A DNA stretch of 64,000 bases from Bacteroidaceae bacterium (GTDB lineage Bacteria; Bacteroidota; Bacteroidia; Bacteroidales; Bacteroidaceae): positions 40,492 through 104,491 of the forward strand of contig JAFTEV010000028.1 in the NCBI GenBank assembly GCA_017453465.1, in the 5' to 3' direction. Shown piece by piece: positions 50,835 through 58,895 of the stretch (positions are counted from its first letter, which is position 1; each line of letters starts with the position of its first letter). Under the pieces are notes generated by a model. The model did no database searches and was not told where the DNA came from. It was given only the letters and a program-made list of their open reading frames with translations. The position numbers and the translations under genes are program-made.

Positions 50835-51601
50835 CCCTTTGGGACAACATCCATGGCAGCAGAGAGCGGCGCACCATCCTACTGCTCTCTGCTGTTGTGC
50901 TCTTTCTTCTGGGCTACATACTTGTTTCCCGTGAGAAAGAAAACCATTCAGAACCTCAGGGCACCACAGTCCCGCAGACCCAGGGCCACACGGCTACCAA
51001 CACGGATTACCAACAGAAACGAGCCGAGCGCATTCGCCGCCAGGAAGAGCACTACCGTCTGCAAGCCGAATACTACGACCAGAAAGACCGCTTCTACCGA
51101 CAGGAAATCAGGCACTACAAGGCTCTCAACGCAAAGCGAACCCACATCCAGCCTGAAGCACCTCAGACGGACAGCGAGGAAACCAGTTTCATCGGCAAGT
51201 TCGCCACGCAAACGACCATCGATGCCAACACTGCCGACTCCATCACACTGCGGCGCATCCCCGGCATTGGCAGGGCAATATCGAGCAGCATACTGCGCTA
51301 CCGTCAGCTACTGGGCGGTTTCTACAGCCTGCAGCAACTCATGGAGTGCAAGTTCTTCACAGCCGACCTGCTCCCCTGGTTCACGCTCGATTCAGTGCCA
51401 CAACTAAAGAAAATCCGCCTCAATGCAAGCTCCTTCTACCAGCTCGTCCGTCATCCCTACATCAGCAAGCCGCAGACCCAAGACCTGCTCGAATACATCC
51501 GCATCTACGGACCCATCCAGGACTCCACCCAACTCAGCACCACGGGCATCTTCACCACAGCCGAACTGCAACGGCTCATGCCCTACCTCGACTTTGAATA
51601 A
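50831..51601 (+). CDS. Membrane-anchored helix-hairpin-helix protein
   Basis: A 256-residue protein with one N-terminal membrane segment (TILLLSAVVLFLLGYILV), a Glu/Arg/Tyr-rich coiled-coil (QQKRAERIRRQEEHYRLQ and on), then two ComEA-like helix-hairpin-helix regions: NTADSITLRRIPGIGRAISSSILRYRQLLGGFYSLQQL and a second near 205-250 (NASSFYQLVRHPYISKPQTQDLLEYIR). Helix-hairpin-helix domains bind DNA without sequence specificity; related proteins serve DNA uptake, but no other competence gene is near. It overlaps nadC by 4 bases. Confidence 0.85.
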   Translation: MTLWDNIHGSRERRTILLLSAVVLFLLGYILVSREKENHSEPQGTTVPQTQGHTATNTDYQQKRAERIRRQEEHYRLQAEYYDQKDRFYRQEIRHYKALNAKRTHIQPEAPQTDSEETSFIGKFATQTTIDANTADSITLRRIPGIGRAISSSILRYRQLLGGFYSLQQLMECKFFTADLLPWFTLDSVPQLKKIRLNASSFYQLVRHPYISKPQTQDLLEYIRIYGPIQDSTQLSTTGIFTTAELQRLMPYLDFE

Positions 51602-51620
51602 CCATAAAACAACAATAACA

Positions 51621-53291
51621 ATGAAAAGACTCATCACATTAATTATTATTCTTTCAGCACTGTCCATGATGCCATCCTCCGCCTGCACCAATCTCATCGT
51701 GGGCAAAGAAGCCTCAGGCGGCAAGTCCGTCTTTATCACCTACTCCGCCGACAACTACGGCACCTTCGGCAGCATGTACTTCCACCGGGGCGGCAAACAC
51801 GCCAAAGGCGAAATGCGCAAAATCTACGACGGCGACACCAACCGTCACTGGGGCGAAATCCCACAAGCAGACTCGACCTACCGCGTCATTGGGCAGATGA
51901 ACGAACACCAGGTCACTGTCTGCGAAACCACATTCGGCGGACGCGAGGAACTCTGCGACACCACCGGCATCATCGACTACACCTCCCTCATGCAACTGGC
52001 ACTGGAGCGAGCCACCACAGCCCGCGAAGCCATCAAGATTATGACCGACCTCGTAGCAGAGTACGGCTACAACTCCGAGGGTGAATCCTTCTCCATCGGC
52101 GACAAAAACGAAGTTTGGATCATGGAGATGATAGGCAAAGGCCCTGGTGTAAAGGGAGCCAATTGGGTAGCAGTCCGCATTCCCGACGACTGCATTTGCG
52201 CCCACGCCAACCAAAGCCGCATCACACGTTTTAACTTGAAAGACAAGAAGAACGTGCTCTACTCCAAGGACATCATCAAGTTTGCCCGCGCAAAAGGCTA
52301 CTTCACAGGCAAGAATGATGCAGACTTCTCCTTCCGCGATGCCTTTGCCCCCAGCGATTTCAGTGCCACCCGCTACTGCGAAGCCCGTGTCTGGAGCCTC
52401 TTCAACCGTTTCTACAGCGGCATGGCCCCCTACACCGACTACGCCTTTGGCCTTGTGCCCATCACCGACCCCACAGCCCGCTACACCGAAATGCCGCTCT
52501 ACGTCAAGCCCGACAAGCCCGTCACCCTCGAAAAAGTCATTGCCGCCATGCGCGACCACTACGAAGACACACCCCTCGACTTCCGCGACCAGCCCGGTGC
52601 TGGACCCTACCAGATGCCCTACCTGCCAACACCGCTCTCCTGGGAACTCGACGGACAGAAATACTTCAACGAGCGACCCGTCTCCACCCAGCAAGCCAGC
52701 TTCTGCGTCGTATGCCAAATGCGCAGCAACCTGCCCGACGCCATCGGCGGCATCGTCTGGTTCACCAACGACGACCCCAACATGGCCCCCTTCACCCCAG
52801 TCTATTGCGGCAGCAACGAAGTGCCCATCTGCTACCGCCGCATTCCCGGCAAGCAGGACGACCTCCACTACAGCATGAAGAGCGCCTTCTGGCTGCAAAA
52901 CACCGTCAGCAACTACGTCTATCCCTACTACAGCAAAATATTCCCCGACCTCCAGCAAGTGCGCGACTCCTTTGAGGTCGCGACCATCAAGGAGAAAAAG
53001 ATGATAGAAGACATAGCCATGGGAGCCCAGAAGACCCACCCCGACAAATACACCAAGGTCCTCACCGACTACTCCAAGCAGCAAGCCGACCGCATGATGA
53101 AACGCTGGCAACAGCTCTTCGACTTCCTCATGGTCAAGCACATCGACATGGCCGTCCGTCCACAGAACCCCGACGGCACCTTCAAGAAGAATCCCTACGG
53201 CCTCTCTGCACCCGTCCTGCGTCCCGGCTATCCCGAATCCTACCGCCGCCGCATCGTCAAGGAGACGAGAGACAGATACAGGATGAAGTAG
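51621..53291 (+). CDS. C69-family dipeptidase
   Basis: A 556-residue Ntn-hydrolase of peptidase family C69, which cleaves dipeptides. The catalytic Cys is at residue 22 (SSACTNLIVGKEASGGKSV), revealed after cleavage of the signal (MKRLITLIIILSALSMMPSSA). Other markers: TYSADNYGTF, QMNEHQVTVCETTFGGREEL, EYGYNSEGESFSIGDKNEVWIMEMIGKG, WVAVRIPDDCICAHANQSRI, and FCVVCQMRSNLPDAIGGIVWF. The ATG at 51621 follows the HhH stop by 19 bases; the longer frame lies in that gene. A very long minus-strand open frame opposite it is a GC-bias shadow. Confidence 0.93.
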   Translation: MKRLITLIIILSALSMMPSSACTNLIVGKEASGGKSVFITYSADNYGTFGSMYFHRGGKHAKGEMRKIYDGDTNRHWGEIPQADSTYRVIGQMNEHQVTVCETTFGGREELCDTTGIIDYTSLMQLALERATTAREAIKIMTDLVAEYGYNSEGESFSIGDKNEVWIMEMIGKGPGVKGANWVAVRIPDDCICAHANQSRITRFNLKDKKNVLYSKDIIKFARAKGYFTGKNDADFSFRDAFAPSDFSATRYCEARVWSLFNRFYSGMAPYTDYAFGLVPITDPTARYTEMPLYVKPDKPVTLEKVIAAMRDHYEDTPLDFRDQPGAGPYQMPYLPTPLSWELDGQKYFNERPVSTQQASFCVVCQMRSNLPDAIGGIVWFTNDDPNMAPFTPVYCGSNEVPICYRRIPGKQDDLHYSMKSAFWLQNTVSNYVYPYYSKIFPDLQQVRDSFEVATIKEKKMIEDIAMGAQKTHPDKYTKVLTDYSKQQADRMMKRWQQLFDFLMVKHIDMAVRPQNPDGTFKKNPYGLSAPVLRPGYPESYRRRIVKETRDRYRMK

Positions 53292-53349
53292 GGGCTGTAA
53301 TATCATTATTCCTATAGGCATAGAATAAGCCTTACAAATATAATATAAA

Positions 53350-53385
53350 GAGGTTGTGTCAAAAGTAACAGACACGACCTCTTGT
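53350..53385. terminator. Terminator after the C69 gene
   Basis: AAGAGGTTGTGTC (53350-53362) pairs with GACACGACCTCTT (53373-53385) with one G-U pair. It also faces the end of the convergent methyltransferase gene. Confidence 0.8.
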
Positions 53386-53413
53386 TTGACTGACATTTCT
53401 TTTCGTAAGCAGC

Positions 53414-54952
53414 TTATTCTTTCTCCCAAATTGTAATACTTTTGCGAAGGGCAACACGTCCATATTTTGCCATTTGCTGACTGCTATTGCCTTTCTGTTG
53501 CCTTAACGTATATATTTTGACAGGTTTGAAACCAGTCTGTTCTGCAATATTTGTACTAAGATAATCGACAGGTATCACTTCTCCTGCATATCGCACATTA
53601 TCATTAACAAAGGCCACATGTGCCCCTGGTTTGCAGACTCGGAATAATTCTGAATACAAAAAGGCTAATTCCATAAAGTAGCCTTCCACCATGCGTAAGA
53701 CACCCTTATTGTTAATTTCGCCATTCGCATTTCTTGCCCGTAATGCTCCTTTAATTTCATTAAGAACTTTATTGTCTGTAACAATTGAGAGAACCTTCTC
53801 GCAATCGTCCTGCCTACCTATATCTACATAATGCCTTTTCAGCATTTCAATCTTTGTCTTGCTTTCAACTGTACAAGACAGAAGTTTTTGACGAAGTTGC
53901 TTGACTTGGTTGTCATCCACACCTAAATAAGCTAATTCCAGACCATAAGTTCGAGTGTAATCATAACGATTGCAGTATGGAGGTGAAGTTATAACACCAG
54001 ATATAGTATTATCATGAACTTTTGCTATCTCAAACAACACGCTGCCCTCTGTATATTTGCATGTAGCATTGAAGGCAGAGTCTTTACTTTGAAGAAATAT
54101 AACGTCCTCTACCATTTGGGCGAATTCTAAAGTAAGTGCCTCCTTCAATGTGGGCAATACCCCCTTGTCGTTTTTATTGACAAAAGGCTTTTTTCCAGCT
54201 TCTACCCGCAATCTATTTATTTCAATAATCTTTGGGCATCTATGGTCCCACCCCAGATATTGTCCTGACTTAATAGTGTAACTGATTTTCTCAAGAGAAT
54301 TTAAGATACACAATTTCACCAAATTCTTTGCAATGTCAGAATATTGAGATTCTGCAAAGTATTCCGTATAATAAGCTATAGCTCTGCTTTCTGTCTCAGG
54401 ATAGGCTCCACTTGTTATCGACAAAAACGGGGTGCATTTTGTATAATTATCGGGGATTTCCAAGGTTTTAATGTCTTCCAAAACTTGCTGAAGTTCAATG
54501 ATGCTATAATTATATACTGATGTTTTCGCAAGAATGGACAGTTTAGACATAGGTAAGACATCATAGCCTATGCTATTGATGCCCCTCAAAGCACAAACTA
54601 AAGCTGTTGTGCCAGATCCCATAAAGGGATCCATCACTAAATCGCCCTCTCCCACCTCAAACTCGTCCAGCAGCATCTTTACCAACTGCGACGAGAATCC
54701 TTCTTTATATTTTAGCCATCTGTGTAAACAGTCCTTTTTACTTAACTGATAACTTACACTCTGCCGATTAAACTTGTCTGTTATTTCTGTTATCGGCCAA
54801 TATTTTTCTTCCAGCTTGATGCGTTCTTCGTCAGAATAAAAATTGTTAGCAGAAAAACTATTGAGTTTCCATTCTTCAGCCTTTATAGTATCTATCCATT
54901 CCGCATCAGGAAATAAAATAAAAGAGTTATTTATTATAGTCTTACCAGCCAT
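53414..54952 (-). CDS. DNA methyltransferase of an AvaI/BsoBI-type restriction-modification system
   Basis: A 512-residue DNA methyltransferase that should protect the host from the partner nuclease. SAM-binding motif I is DPFMGSGTT (about 108-116), and the catalytic motif IV is TSPPYCNRYDY (about 322-332). SPPY is the form found in cytosine-N4 methyltransferases, and motif I precedes motif IV. The recognition region is probably between residues 330 and 460. It overlaps the nuclease gene by 19 bases (the nuclease gene is upstream). The DNA is far more AT-rich than the surrounding genes (about 38% G+C in one sampled 60-base line), which suggests acquisition by transfer. Confidence 0.9.
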   Translation of the reverse strand: MAGKTIINNSFILFPDAEWIDTIKAEEWKLNSFSANNFYSDEERIKLEEKYWPITEITDKFNRQSVSYQLSKKDCLHRWLKYKEGFSSQLVKMLLDEFEVGEGDLVMDPFMGSGTTALVCALRGINSIGYDVLPMSKLSILAKTSVYNYSIIELQQVLEDIKTLEIPDNYTKCTPFLSITSGAYPETESRAIAYYTEYFAESQYSDIAKNLVKLCILNSLEKISYTIKSGQYLGWDHRCPKIIEINRLRVEAGKKPFVNKNDKGVLPTLKEALTLEFAQMVEDVIFLQSKDSAFNATCKYTEGSVLFEIAKVHDNTISGVITSPPYCNRYDYTRTYGLELAYLGVDDNQVKQLRQKLLSCTVESKTKIEMLKRHYVDIGRQDDCEKVLSIVTDNKVLNEIKGALRARNANGEINNKGVLRMVEGYFMELAFLYSELFRVCKPGAHVAFVNDNVRYAGEVIPVDYLSTNIAEQTGFKPVKIYTLRQQKGNSSQQMAKYGRVALRKSITIWEKE

Positions 54953-55893
54953 TCACAATAATTGGTTAGATGTTCATTATACGTCAAGTTTGCGGCATTT
55001 GATAGTATGCCATTCTCCAGCTGTTCAAATATCTCTCCGGCCATATTCTTTTCAATAGCCGCACCTACAAATGATGTCTTTAATTTGTAATCCCTAAAGG
55101 CTGTTCTTATTCTTGTTAACGAGGTATTAGCTGTTTTCCAATGTTCATCTGCCCCTGCTGGGTCAATGCCTCCCTTCAGTTCTCCAAACATTACAGCCTT
55201 TTCATCACAGATGACAATCTTTCCAGCATCATAGCTACTGGGAGTTCCTTGATATAAGCATATATCTACGTTCTTTTGAACCAATGGGATTATGGCATTA
55301 AAAAACAAAACACGATTCTTTTCTCCTACACTCCAACTAATAGCACATATTTCATCGACCATAGAAAAAGCATCTTCGTAAGACACACTTGTCCATCTGT
55401 TGGCTGCCTTATTTTGTTTTTGAAGGATACAATACTTTTTCTGTTGAAGAGACAATACAGACAAGAGTTTTCTCTTCAATTTCATTTCTGCAATTGTACC
55501 TGTCAGGTTCCGCATAGAACCACCTAATGAATCGCCACGAATAAGCAGGTAGCGATACACTAATTCATCCACAAATCCGTTTCCTGCTGGTACTAAAAAT
55601 TCTTCAATCATCTTCTTAATAGCATCCATTTTGTCGGTGTCACTGAAATATTTCAATGATTTGTCGGATAATCCTGATGCTGTAAGCACTCCCTGACGGA
55701 TATTTGTCATTGTCAACAAATCCCAAGGACTTTTAGCTTTAGAAGCACACGCCTTTAAGGTTTTGGCATCTTCTATATATGGCAATGCCTTTCTGTTCTT
55801 TTCTAACGCTGCCTCAATAAACCCCGCTCTCGTTTGTTCACGGGTTGTGATTAAATCATCAGCACTGCTGATGCAGCCATTATGTATAGCCAT
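54934..55893 (-). CDS. Type II restriction endonuclease, AvaI/BsoBI family
   Basis: A 319-residue type II restriction enzyme. It matches the AvaI/BsoBI family along its length, with segments such as TREQTRAGFIEAALEKNRKAL, LTASGLSDKSLKYF and GELKGGIDPAGADEHWKTANT. In BsoBI the catalytic residues are Asp212, Glu240, Lys242 and His253; here Asp210, Glu238, Lys240 and His251 keep exactly the same spacing. The family cuts at CYCGRG, so that target is likely but not proven. Its gene overlaps the methyltransferase gene by 19 bases and has the same AT-rich composition. The promoter-like box lies 30 bases upstream. Confidence 0.93.
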   Translation of the reverse strand: MAIHNGCISSADDLITTREQTRAGFIEAALEKNRKALPYIEDAKTLKACASKAKSPWDLLTMTNIRQGVLTASGLSDKSLKYFSDTDKMDAIKKMIEEFLVPAGNGFVDELVYRYLLIRGDSLGGSMRNLTGTIAEMKLKRKLLSVLSLQQKKYCILQKQNKAANRWTSVSYEDAFSMVDEICAISWSVGEKNRVLFFNAIIPLVQKNVDICLYQGTPSSYDAGKIVICDEKAVMFGELKGGIDPAGADEHWKTANTSLTRIRTAFRDYKLKTSFVGAAIEKNMAGEIFEQLENGILSNAANLTYNEHLTNYCEWLVRL

Positions 55894-55922
55894 ATTACAT
55901 TTTCTTATTACTTATCTAAGTG

Positions 55923-55930
55923 CAAAGTTA
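55923..55930 (-). promoter_or_regulatory. Promoter -7 box of the restriction-modification operon
   Basis: The minus strand reads TAACTTTG, 30 bases before the nuclease ATG. No standard -33 is visible. Confidence 0.5.
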
Positions 55931-56061
55931 CTGAAATTTCAGCATTCATTGATAAAAGAAACAAACTTTAACGGCTTAAAAGCGACTATACGCATTCCTG
56001 AAACAGCTAATTCCGTGAAATTCTAATAAAACGACCCACCGTGGCGTTAATCAAATCTAAA

Positions 56062-56109
56062 TTTCTAAAGTTTTAGAAAACATAGCTTGCATTTTCTAAT
56101 AGTTTAGAA
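56062..56109 (+). promoter_or_regulatory. Two operator palindromes of the BlaI-type repressor
   Basis: TTTCTAAA-GT-TTTAGAAA (56062-56079) and TTCTAA-TAGT-TTAGAA (56094-56109) share the half-site TTCTAA. Their centres are 31 bases apart, three helical turns. The second lies inside the promoter between the -33 and -7 boxes, so binding would block transcription. Confidence 0.75.
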
Positions 56110-56117
56110 TAACTTTG
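56087..56117 (+). promoter_or_regulatory. Promoter of the BlaI/BlaR-like operon
   Basis: TTG at 56087-56089, 20 bases, TAACTTTG at 56110-56117; ATG 38 bases on. The spacer contains the second operator. Confidence 0.75.
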
Positions 56118-56154
56118 CGGCGAACTTTGTTACACATCCCTAAAAACTGTCACA

Positions 56155-56535
56155 ATGAAAGAACAAAAGCAAATCACGAAAGCCGAAATGCTCATCATGG
56201 ACGCACTATGGAGTTTGTCGGCACAGGGCGTAGGTTCGGCAGACATCATGCAAGCACTGCCCGACCCGAAACCTGCCATCACGACCCTGCTGACACACCT
56301 GAAAATCCTTACAGAGAAAGGCTTTGTCGAGACAGAAAAGCACGGAAAGCTGCTCAGTTTCAAACCCCTCATCTCACGTGAAGCCTACACGCGCCGATTC
56401 ATGAAGGACGTGAAGAACACGTTCTTCGGCGGCTCCCCGCTCTCGCTCCTTTCCTTCTTCGTCCACGAAGAAAAGCTCACCAACGAGCAGCTGGACGAAC
56501 TGGAAGAAATCATTCGTCGGAAAAAACAACTCTAA
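56155..56535 (+). CDS. BlaI/MecI/CopY-family transcriptional repressor
   Basis: A 126-residue winged-helix repressor (TKAEMLIMDALWSLSAQGVGSADIMQAL to TTLLTHLKILTEKGFVETEKHGKLLSFKPL) with a C-terminal dimerisation helix. Members bind palindromic operators and are inactivated by cleavage when the partner membrane protease senses a signal. Two palindromes in the promoter are its likely operators, implying autoregulation. The M56-type gene follows 16 bases downstream, the standard BlaI-BlaR pairing. Confidence 0.93.
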   Translation: MKEQKQITKAEMLIMDALWSLSAQGVGSADIMQALPDPKPAITTLLTHLKILTEKGFVETEKHGKLLSFKPLISREAYTRRFMKDVKNTFFGGSPLSLLSFFVHEEKLTNEQLDELEEIIRRKKQL

Positions 56536-56551
56536 CCAAAACCACCCCACC

Positions 56552-58396
56552 ATGTACACATTAGAATACGGGTTATACCCCATTGCCAGCATCCTGCTAT
56601 GCGGCTGTCTTTATGCCATCTACCGTCATGCCTTGCAGCTGAAATGCACCGCTCGCATGGCACAAATGTTTATCCTCGCCTCCCTCTTGGCTACCACGGC
56701 TTGCACCCTGCTGAGCGTTGTCAAGCTGAAAGAACCTTACGCGCAAGAGGAACACGGCAGTGGTAAGCTCAATGCTCCAGCCCCGACCGTGAAGAAATAC
56801 TTTACCCTTGCAGCCATCCACAACGATGCCCCGCTCCTGGTCGTACAGCCCGAACTGCCCGACCACAAGCTGATGAATCCCGAAGCCAAGCACCACATCG
56901 TTGTAAATGCTCAATATCCCTTCCTCTCCTTTATTCTCAGCAATATGCATTCCCTGCTGGGTAGCATCTACTGGGGTGGCATGGCTATCGCGCTGAGCTA
57001 CTTCCTCGCGCAGATTGGCTATCTTCTGCTTTTGCGTCGAAACTTACGCCCCACACGGCAGCGGAACGGAGCCACCATCTATGAAACAAGCCGCATCCGC
57101 CAGCCTTTCTCCTTTGGCCACAACATCTTCCTACCCAGCACGTTGACGGCCACCGTGCGCCATCATGTGTTGACACACGAACTGGCACACGTAGGCCACC
57201 GCCACTCCCTTTGGCTCTGCCTGCTGGCCAGTCTTGTCTGCCTCAGCTGGTTCAATCCTTTCGCCTGGCTGTTGTTCTTTGAAATGCAGCTGATGCAGGA
57301 ACTCGAAGTCGATGCAGACGTGCTCCAGACGGGCATAGACCGTCAGCAATATCAGCAGAGCCTCGTCATGCTCGGCACGGTGGCGGGTGGATGGCTCCTG
57401 ACGAAGCACGCCTTCCTGGGGCATCCCCTGAAGAAGCGCCTGCTCTTCATGAACTCACAGCTCACGGTAACCCATGCCCGCCTCCACCTGCTTACGGCCT
57501 CCGCTGCTGCTTGCCTCGTGTGCTCGGTGTTTGTGATTGCATCTTGCAATGTGAACAAAAAGGACAAGCAACACCCCTTGCAGGGATGCTGGAAGCTGGA
57601 AAGCAGCAACCAATCTGACCAGCACAATGCCAACATCCCCAGCGCCATACAGTATAAATTCTTCGGCGATTATGGCGAACTGAATTTCATTTCAGAAAGC
57701 TTCGACGGACAGAACTGTCACGATTTTGAAATGTACGGCATTGGCCACGAAATGCGTGGCGATACTCTGTTCAACAGCCGTGAAGAACCCATCGAATACC
57801 AACTCACGGACAGCCGCCACCTTGTTTGGCACTGGACAGTGAAAGAGCCCTACTTCCCCTACCCCGAAGGCACCCAACTCACCGAGCATTGGCAACGGGC
57901 CGAACCTGCACCCCGACTCATCAGCCTCTTCCGTGCCATCGACCAAATAGACAGCCCCACCGCCACACCAACCCACAAGCTCATGGGCACATGGCATCTT
58001 GACTCACTGAAGATTCAAGGCGACATCAACACAGACTGGGACAACACCCTGCCTTGGGAGAATGTTGGCCTTATCAACCCCGCCTTCCTCTTCTTCACCG
58101 ACTCGCTCTACATGTACCTGGACTACATTGAAAACCCTGGCAACAAACTGCAGAACTTCTATGCAGCCGGCCACTGCGGAACCTACAGCCAGCCCACCGA
58201 CACCACCATCCAACTGACCAACGGACTCTACAGGTGTCAGCCCACACCCGACACCGACCACCTTGCGCTGGAACTGAATCCCAGCTTGAATCCCACCGAC
58301 AGATACTGCGGACTCATCTTCTACTACAGCCGCGCCACACTGCCCGACCTGCTCCGTGGCCTCTTCCGTCCCGCCCTGACCGAAGTCCCCAACTGA
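56552..58396 (+). CDS. BlaR1-like M56 membrane metallopeptidase with lipocalin-like sensor
   Basis: A 614-residue protein. Membrane segments occur near 5-23, 32-50, 125-150, 210-232 and about 310-330. The zinc protease site is VLTHELAHVGHRHS (HExxH) followed by ELEVDADVLQ with the third ligand, as in M56 peptidases such as BlaR1. The C-terminal 280 residues lie in the periplasm. Instead of a penicillin-binding or TonB-type domain they hold two related lipocalin/DUF4488-like units, beginning LQGCWKLESSNQS and LMGTWHLDSLKIQG. These probably bind a small ligand and trigger cleavage of the repressor; what they sense is unknown. No beta-lactamase gene follows. Confidence 0.9.
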   Translation: MYTLEYGLYPIASILLCGCLYAIYRHALQLKCTARMAQMFILASLLATTACTLLSVVKLKEPYAQEEHGSGKLNAPAPTVKKYFTLAAIHNDAPLLVVQPELPDHKLMNPEAKHHIVVNAQYPFLSFILSNMHSLLGSIYWGGMAIALSYFLAQIGYLLLLRRNLRPTRQRNGATIYETSRIRQPFSFGHNIFLPSTLTATVRHHVLTHELAHVGHRHSLWLCLLASLVCLSWFNPFAWLLFFEMQLMQELEVDADVLQTGIDRQQYQQSLVMLGTVAGGWLLTKHAFLGHPLKKRLLFMNSQLTVTHARLHLLTASAAACLVCSVFVIASCNVNKKDKQHPLQGCWKLESSNQSDQHNANIPSAIQYKFFGDYGELNFISESFDGQNCHDFEMYGIGHEMRGDTLFNSREEPIEYQLTDSRHLVWHWTVKEPYFPYPEGTQLTEHWQRAEPAPRLISLFRAIDQIDSPTATPTHKLMGTWHLDSLKIQGDINTDWDNTLPWENVGLINPAFLFFTDSLYMYLDYIENPGNKLQNFYAAGHCGTYSQPTDTTIQLTNGLYRCQPTPDTDHLALELNPSLNPTDRYCGLIFYYSRATLPDLLRGLFRPALTEVPN

Positions 58397-58491
58397 ACAG
58401 TCTGCCTACCATCATCACCTGAACAAGAACCCACATTCTCCCCTGAAAGCTTTAAAAATCAAAACAACAATTAGTTAAGACAAGCGCGCAC

Positions 58492-58523
58492 CCCTATCAT
58501 ACGCCGTGAGGCATGTGATAGGG
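58492..58523 (+). terminator. Terminator after the BlaR-like gene
   Basis: CCCTATCA (58492-58499) pairs with TGATAGGG (58516-58523), with an inner GCC-GTGA-GGC hairpin, followed by TTTTCTTTT. Confidence 0.85.
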
Positions 58524-58586
58524 TTTTCTTTTCCTTTCATTCCAAAAACCTAATGACAAGAAGAAAAATCATTCCCTCTTAAAACA

Positions 58587-58681
58587 AAAGTTGACGCAAC
58601 GGCGTTGTTTGTAAAAACATCGCTCATTGTTTTTAAAAACAACGCCGTTGTTTACAAAAACAACGGCGTTGCGTCAACTTT
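58587..58681. repeat. 95-bp palindromic element, copy 2
   Basis: Same length and ends as the copy at 7008-7102; its own arms match with one mismatch. TTG recurs at 58605, 58627, 58648 and 58669, a step of 21-22 bases, and the internal near-palindromes CGTTGTTT and AAAACAACG are the same with changed spacers. It lies between convergent genes. Confidence 0.9.
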
Positions 58682-58755
58682 CCTTTGCACACCCATCCAT
58701 TTCCCTTCTCCATCCCTTGTTTTTTGGACAGAACCACCCTCCTTCTTGCATCGAA

Positions 58756-58820
58756 TTGCCACCCTGCATAGACTGCATTCTGCCCAGCCCAATACTGCAT
58801 TATCAGCTTGCTGAAGTCCC
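58756..58820. repeat. Possible decayed fragment of the 22-bp repeat family
   Basis: ACTGCATT occurs twice at exactly 22 bases' distance (58772 and 58794) and GAAGTCCC follows (58813-58820), all motifs of arrays A and B. It lies 75 bases after the second 95-base element, as the other fragment (7174) does after the first. Confidence 0.5.
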
Positions 58821-58833
58821 TACATTATTATAT

Positions 58834-58878
58834 ATAGAAACCACCCCGAAGCCAGGATTGCTTCGGGGTGGTTTCTAT
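58834..58878 (-). terminator. Terminator of the C10 protease gene
   Basis: A perfect 18-bp stem (58834-58851 and 58861-58878; core ACCACCCCGAAG) with a nine-base loop, 17 bases past the protease stop. Confidence 0.85.
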
Positions 58879-58895
58879 CTGGGTGTTCGGGTGGT

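Noticed and set aside
51714-53429. 571-residue minus-strand reading frame
   Set aside because: It is fully antisense to the C69 peptidase gene, whose protein shows clear family motifs; the composition (Val/Gly/Ala-rich) is that of a GC-bias shadow.
56155-58396. Beta-lactamase resistance locus
   Set aside because: BlaI and BlaR-type genes are present but no beta-lactamase or penicillin-binding gene follows and the sensor domain is different.
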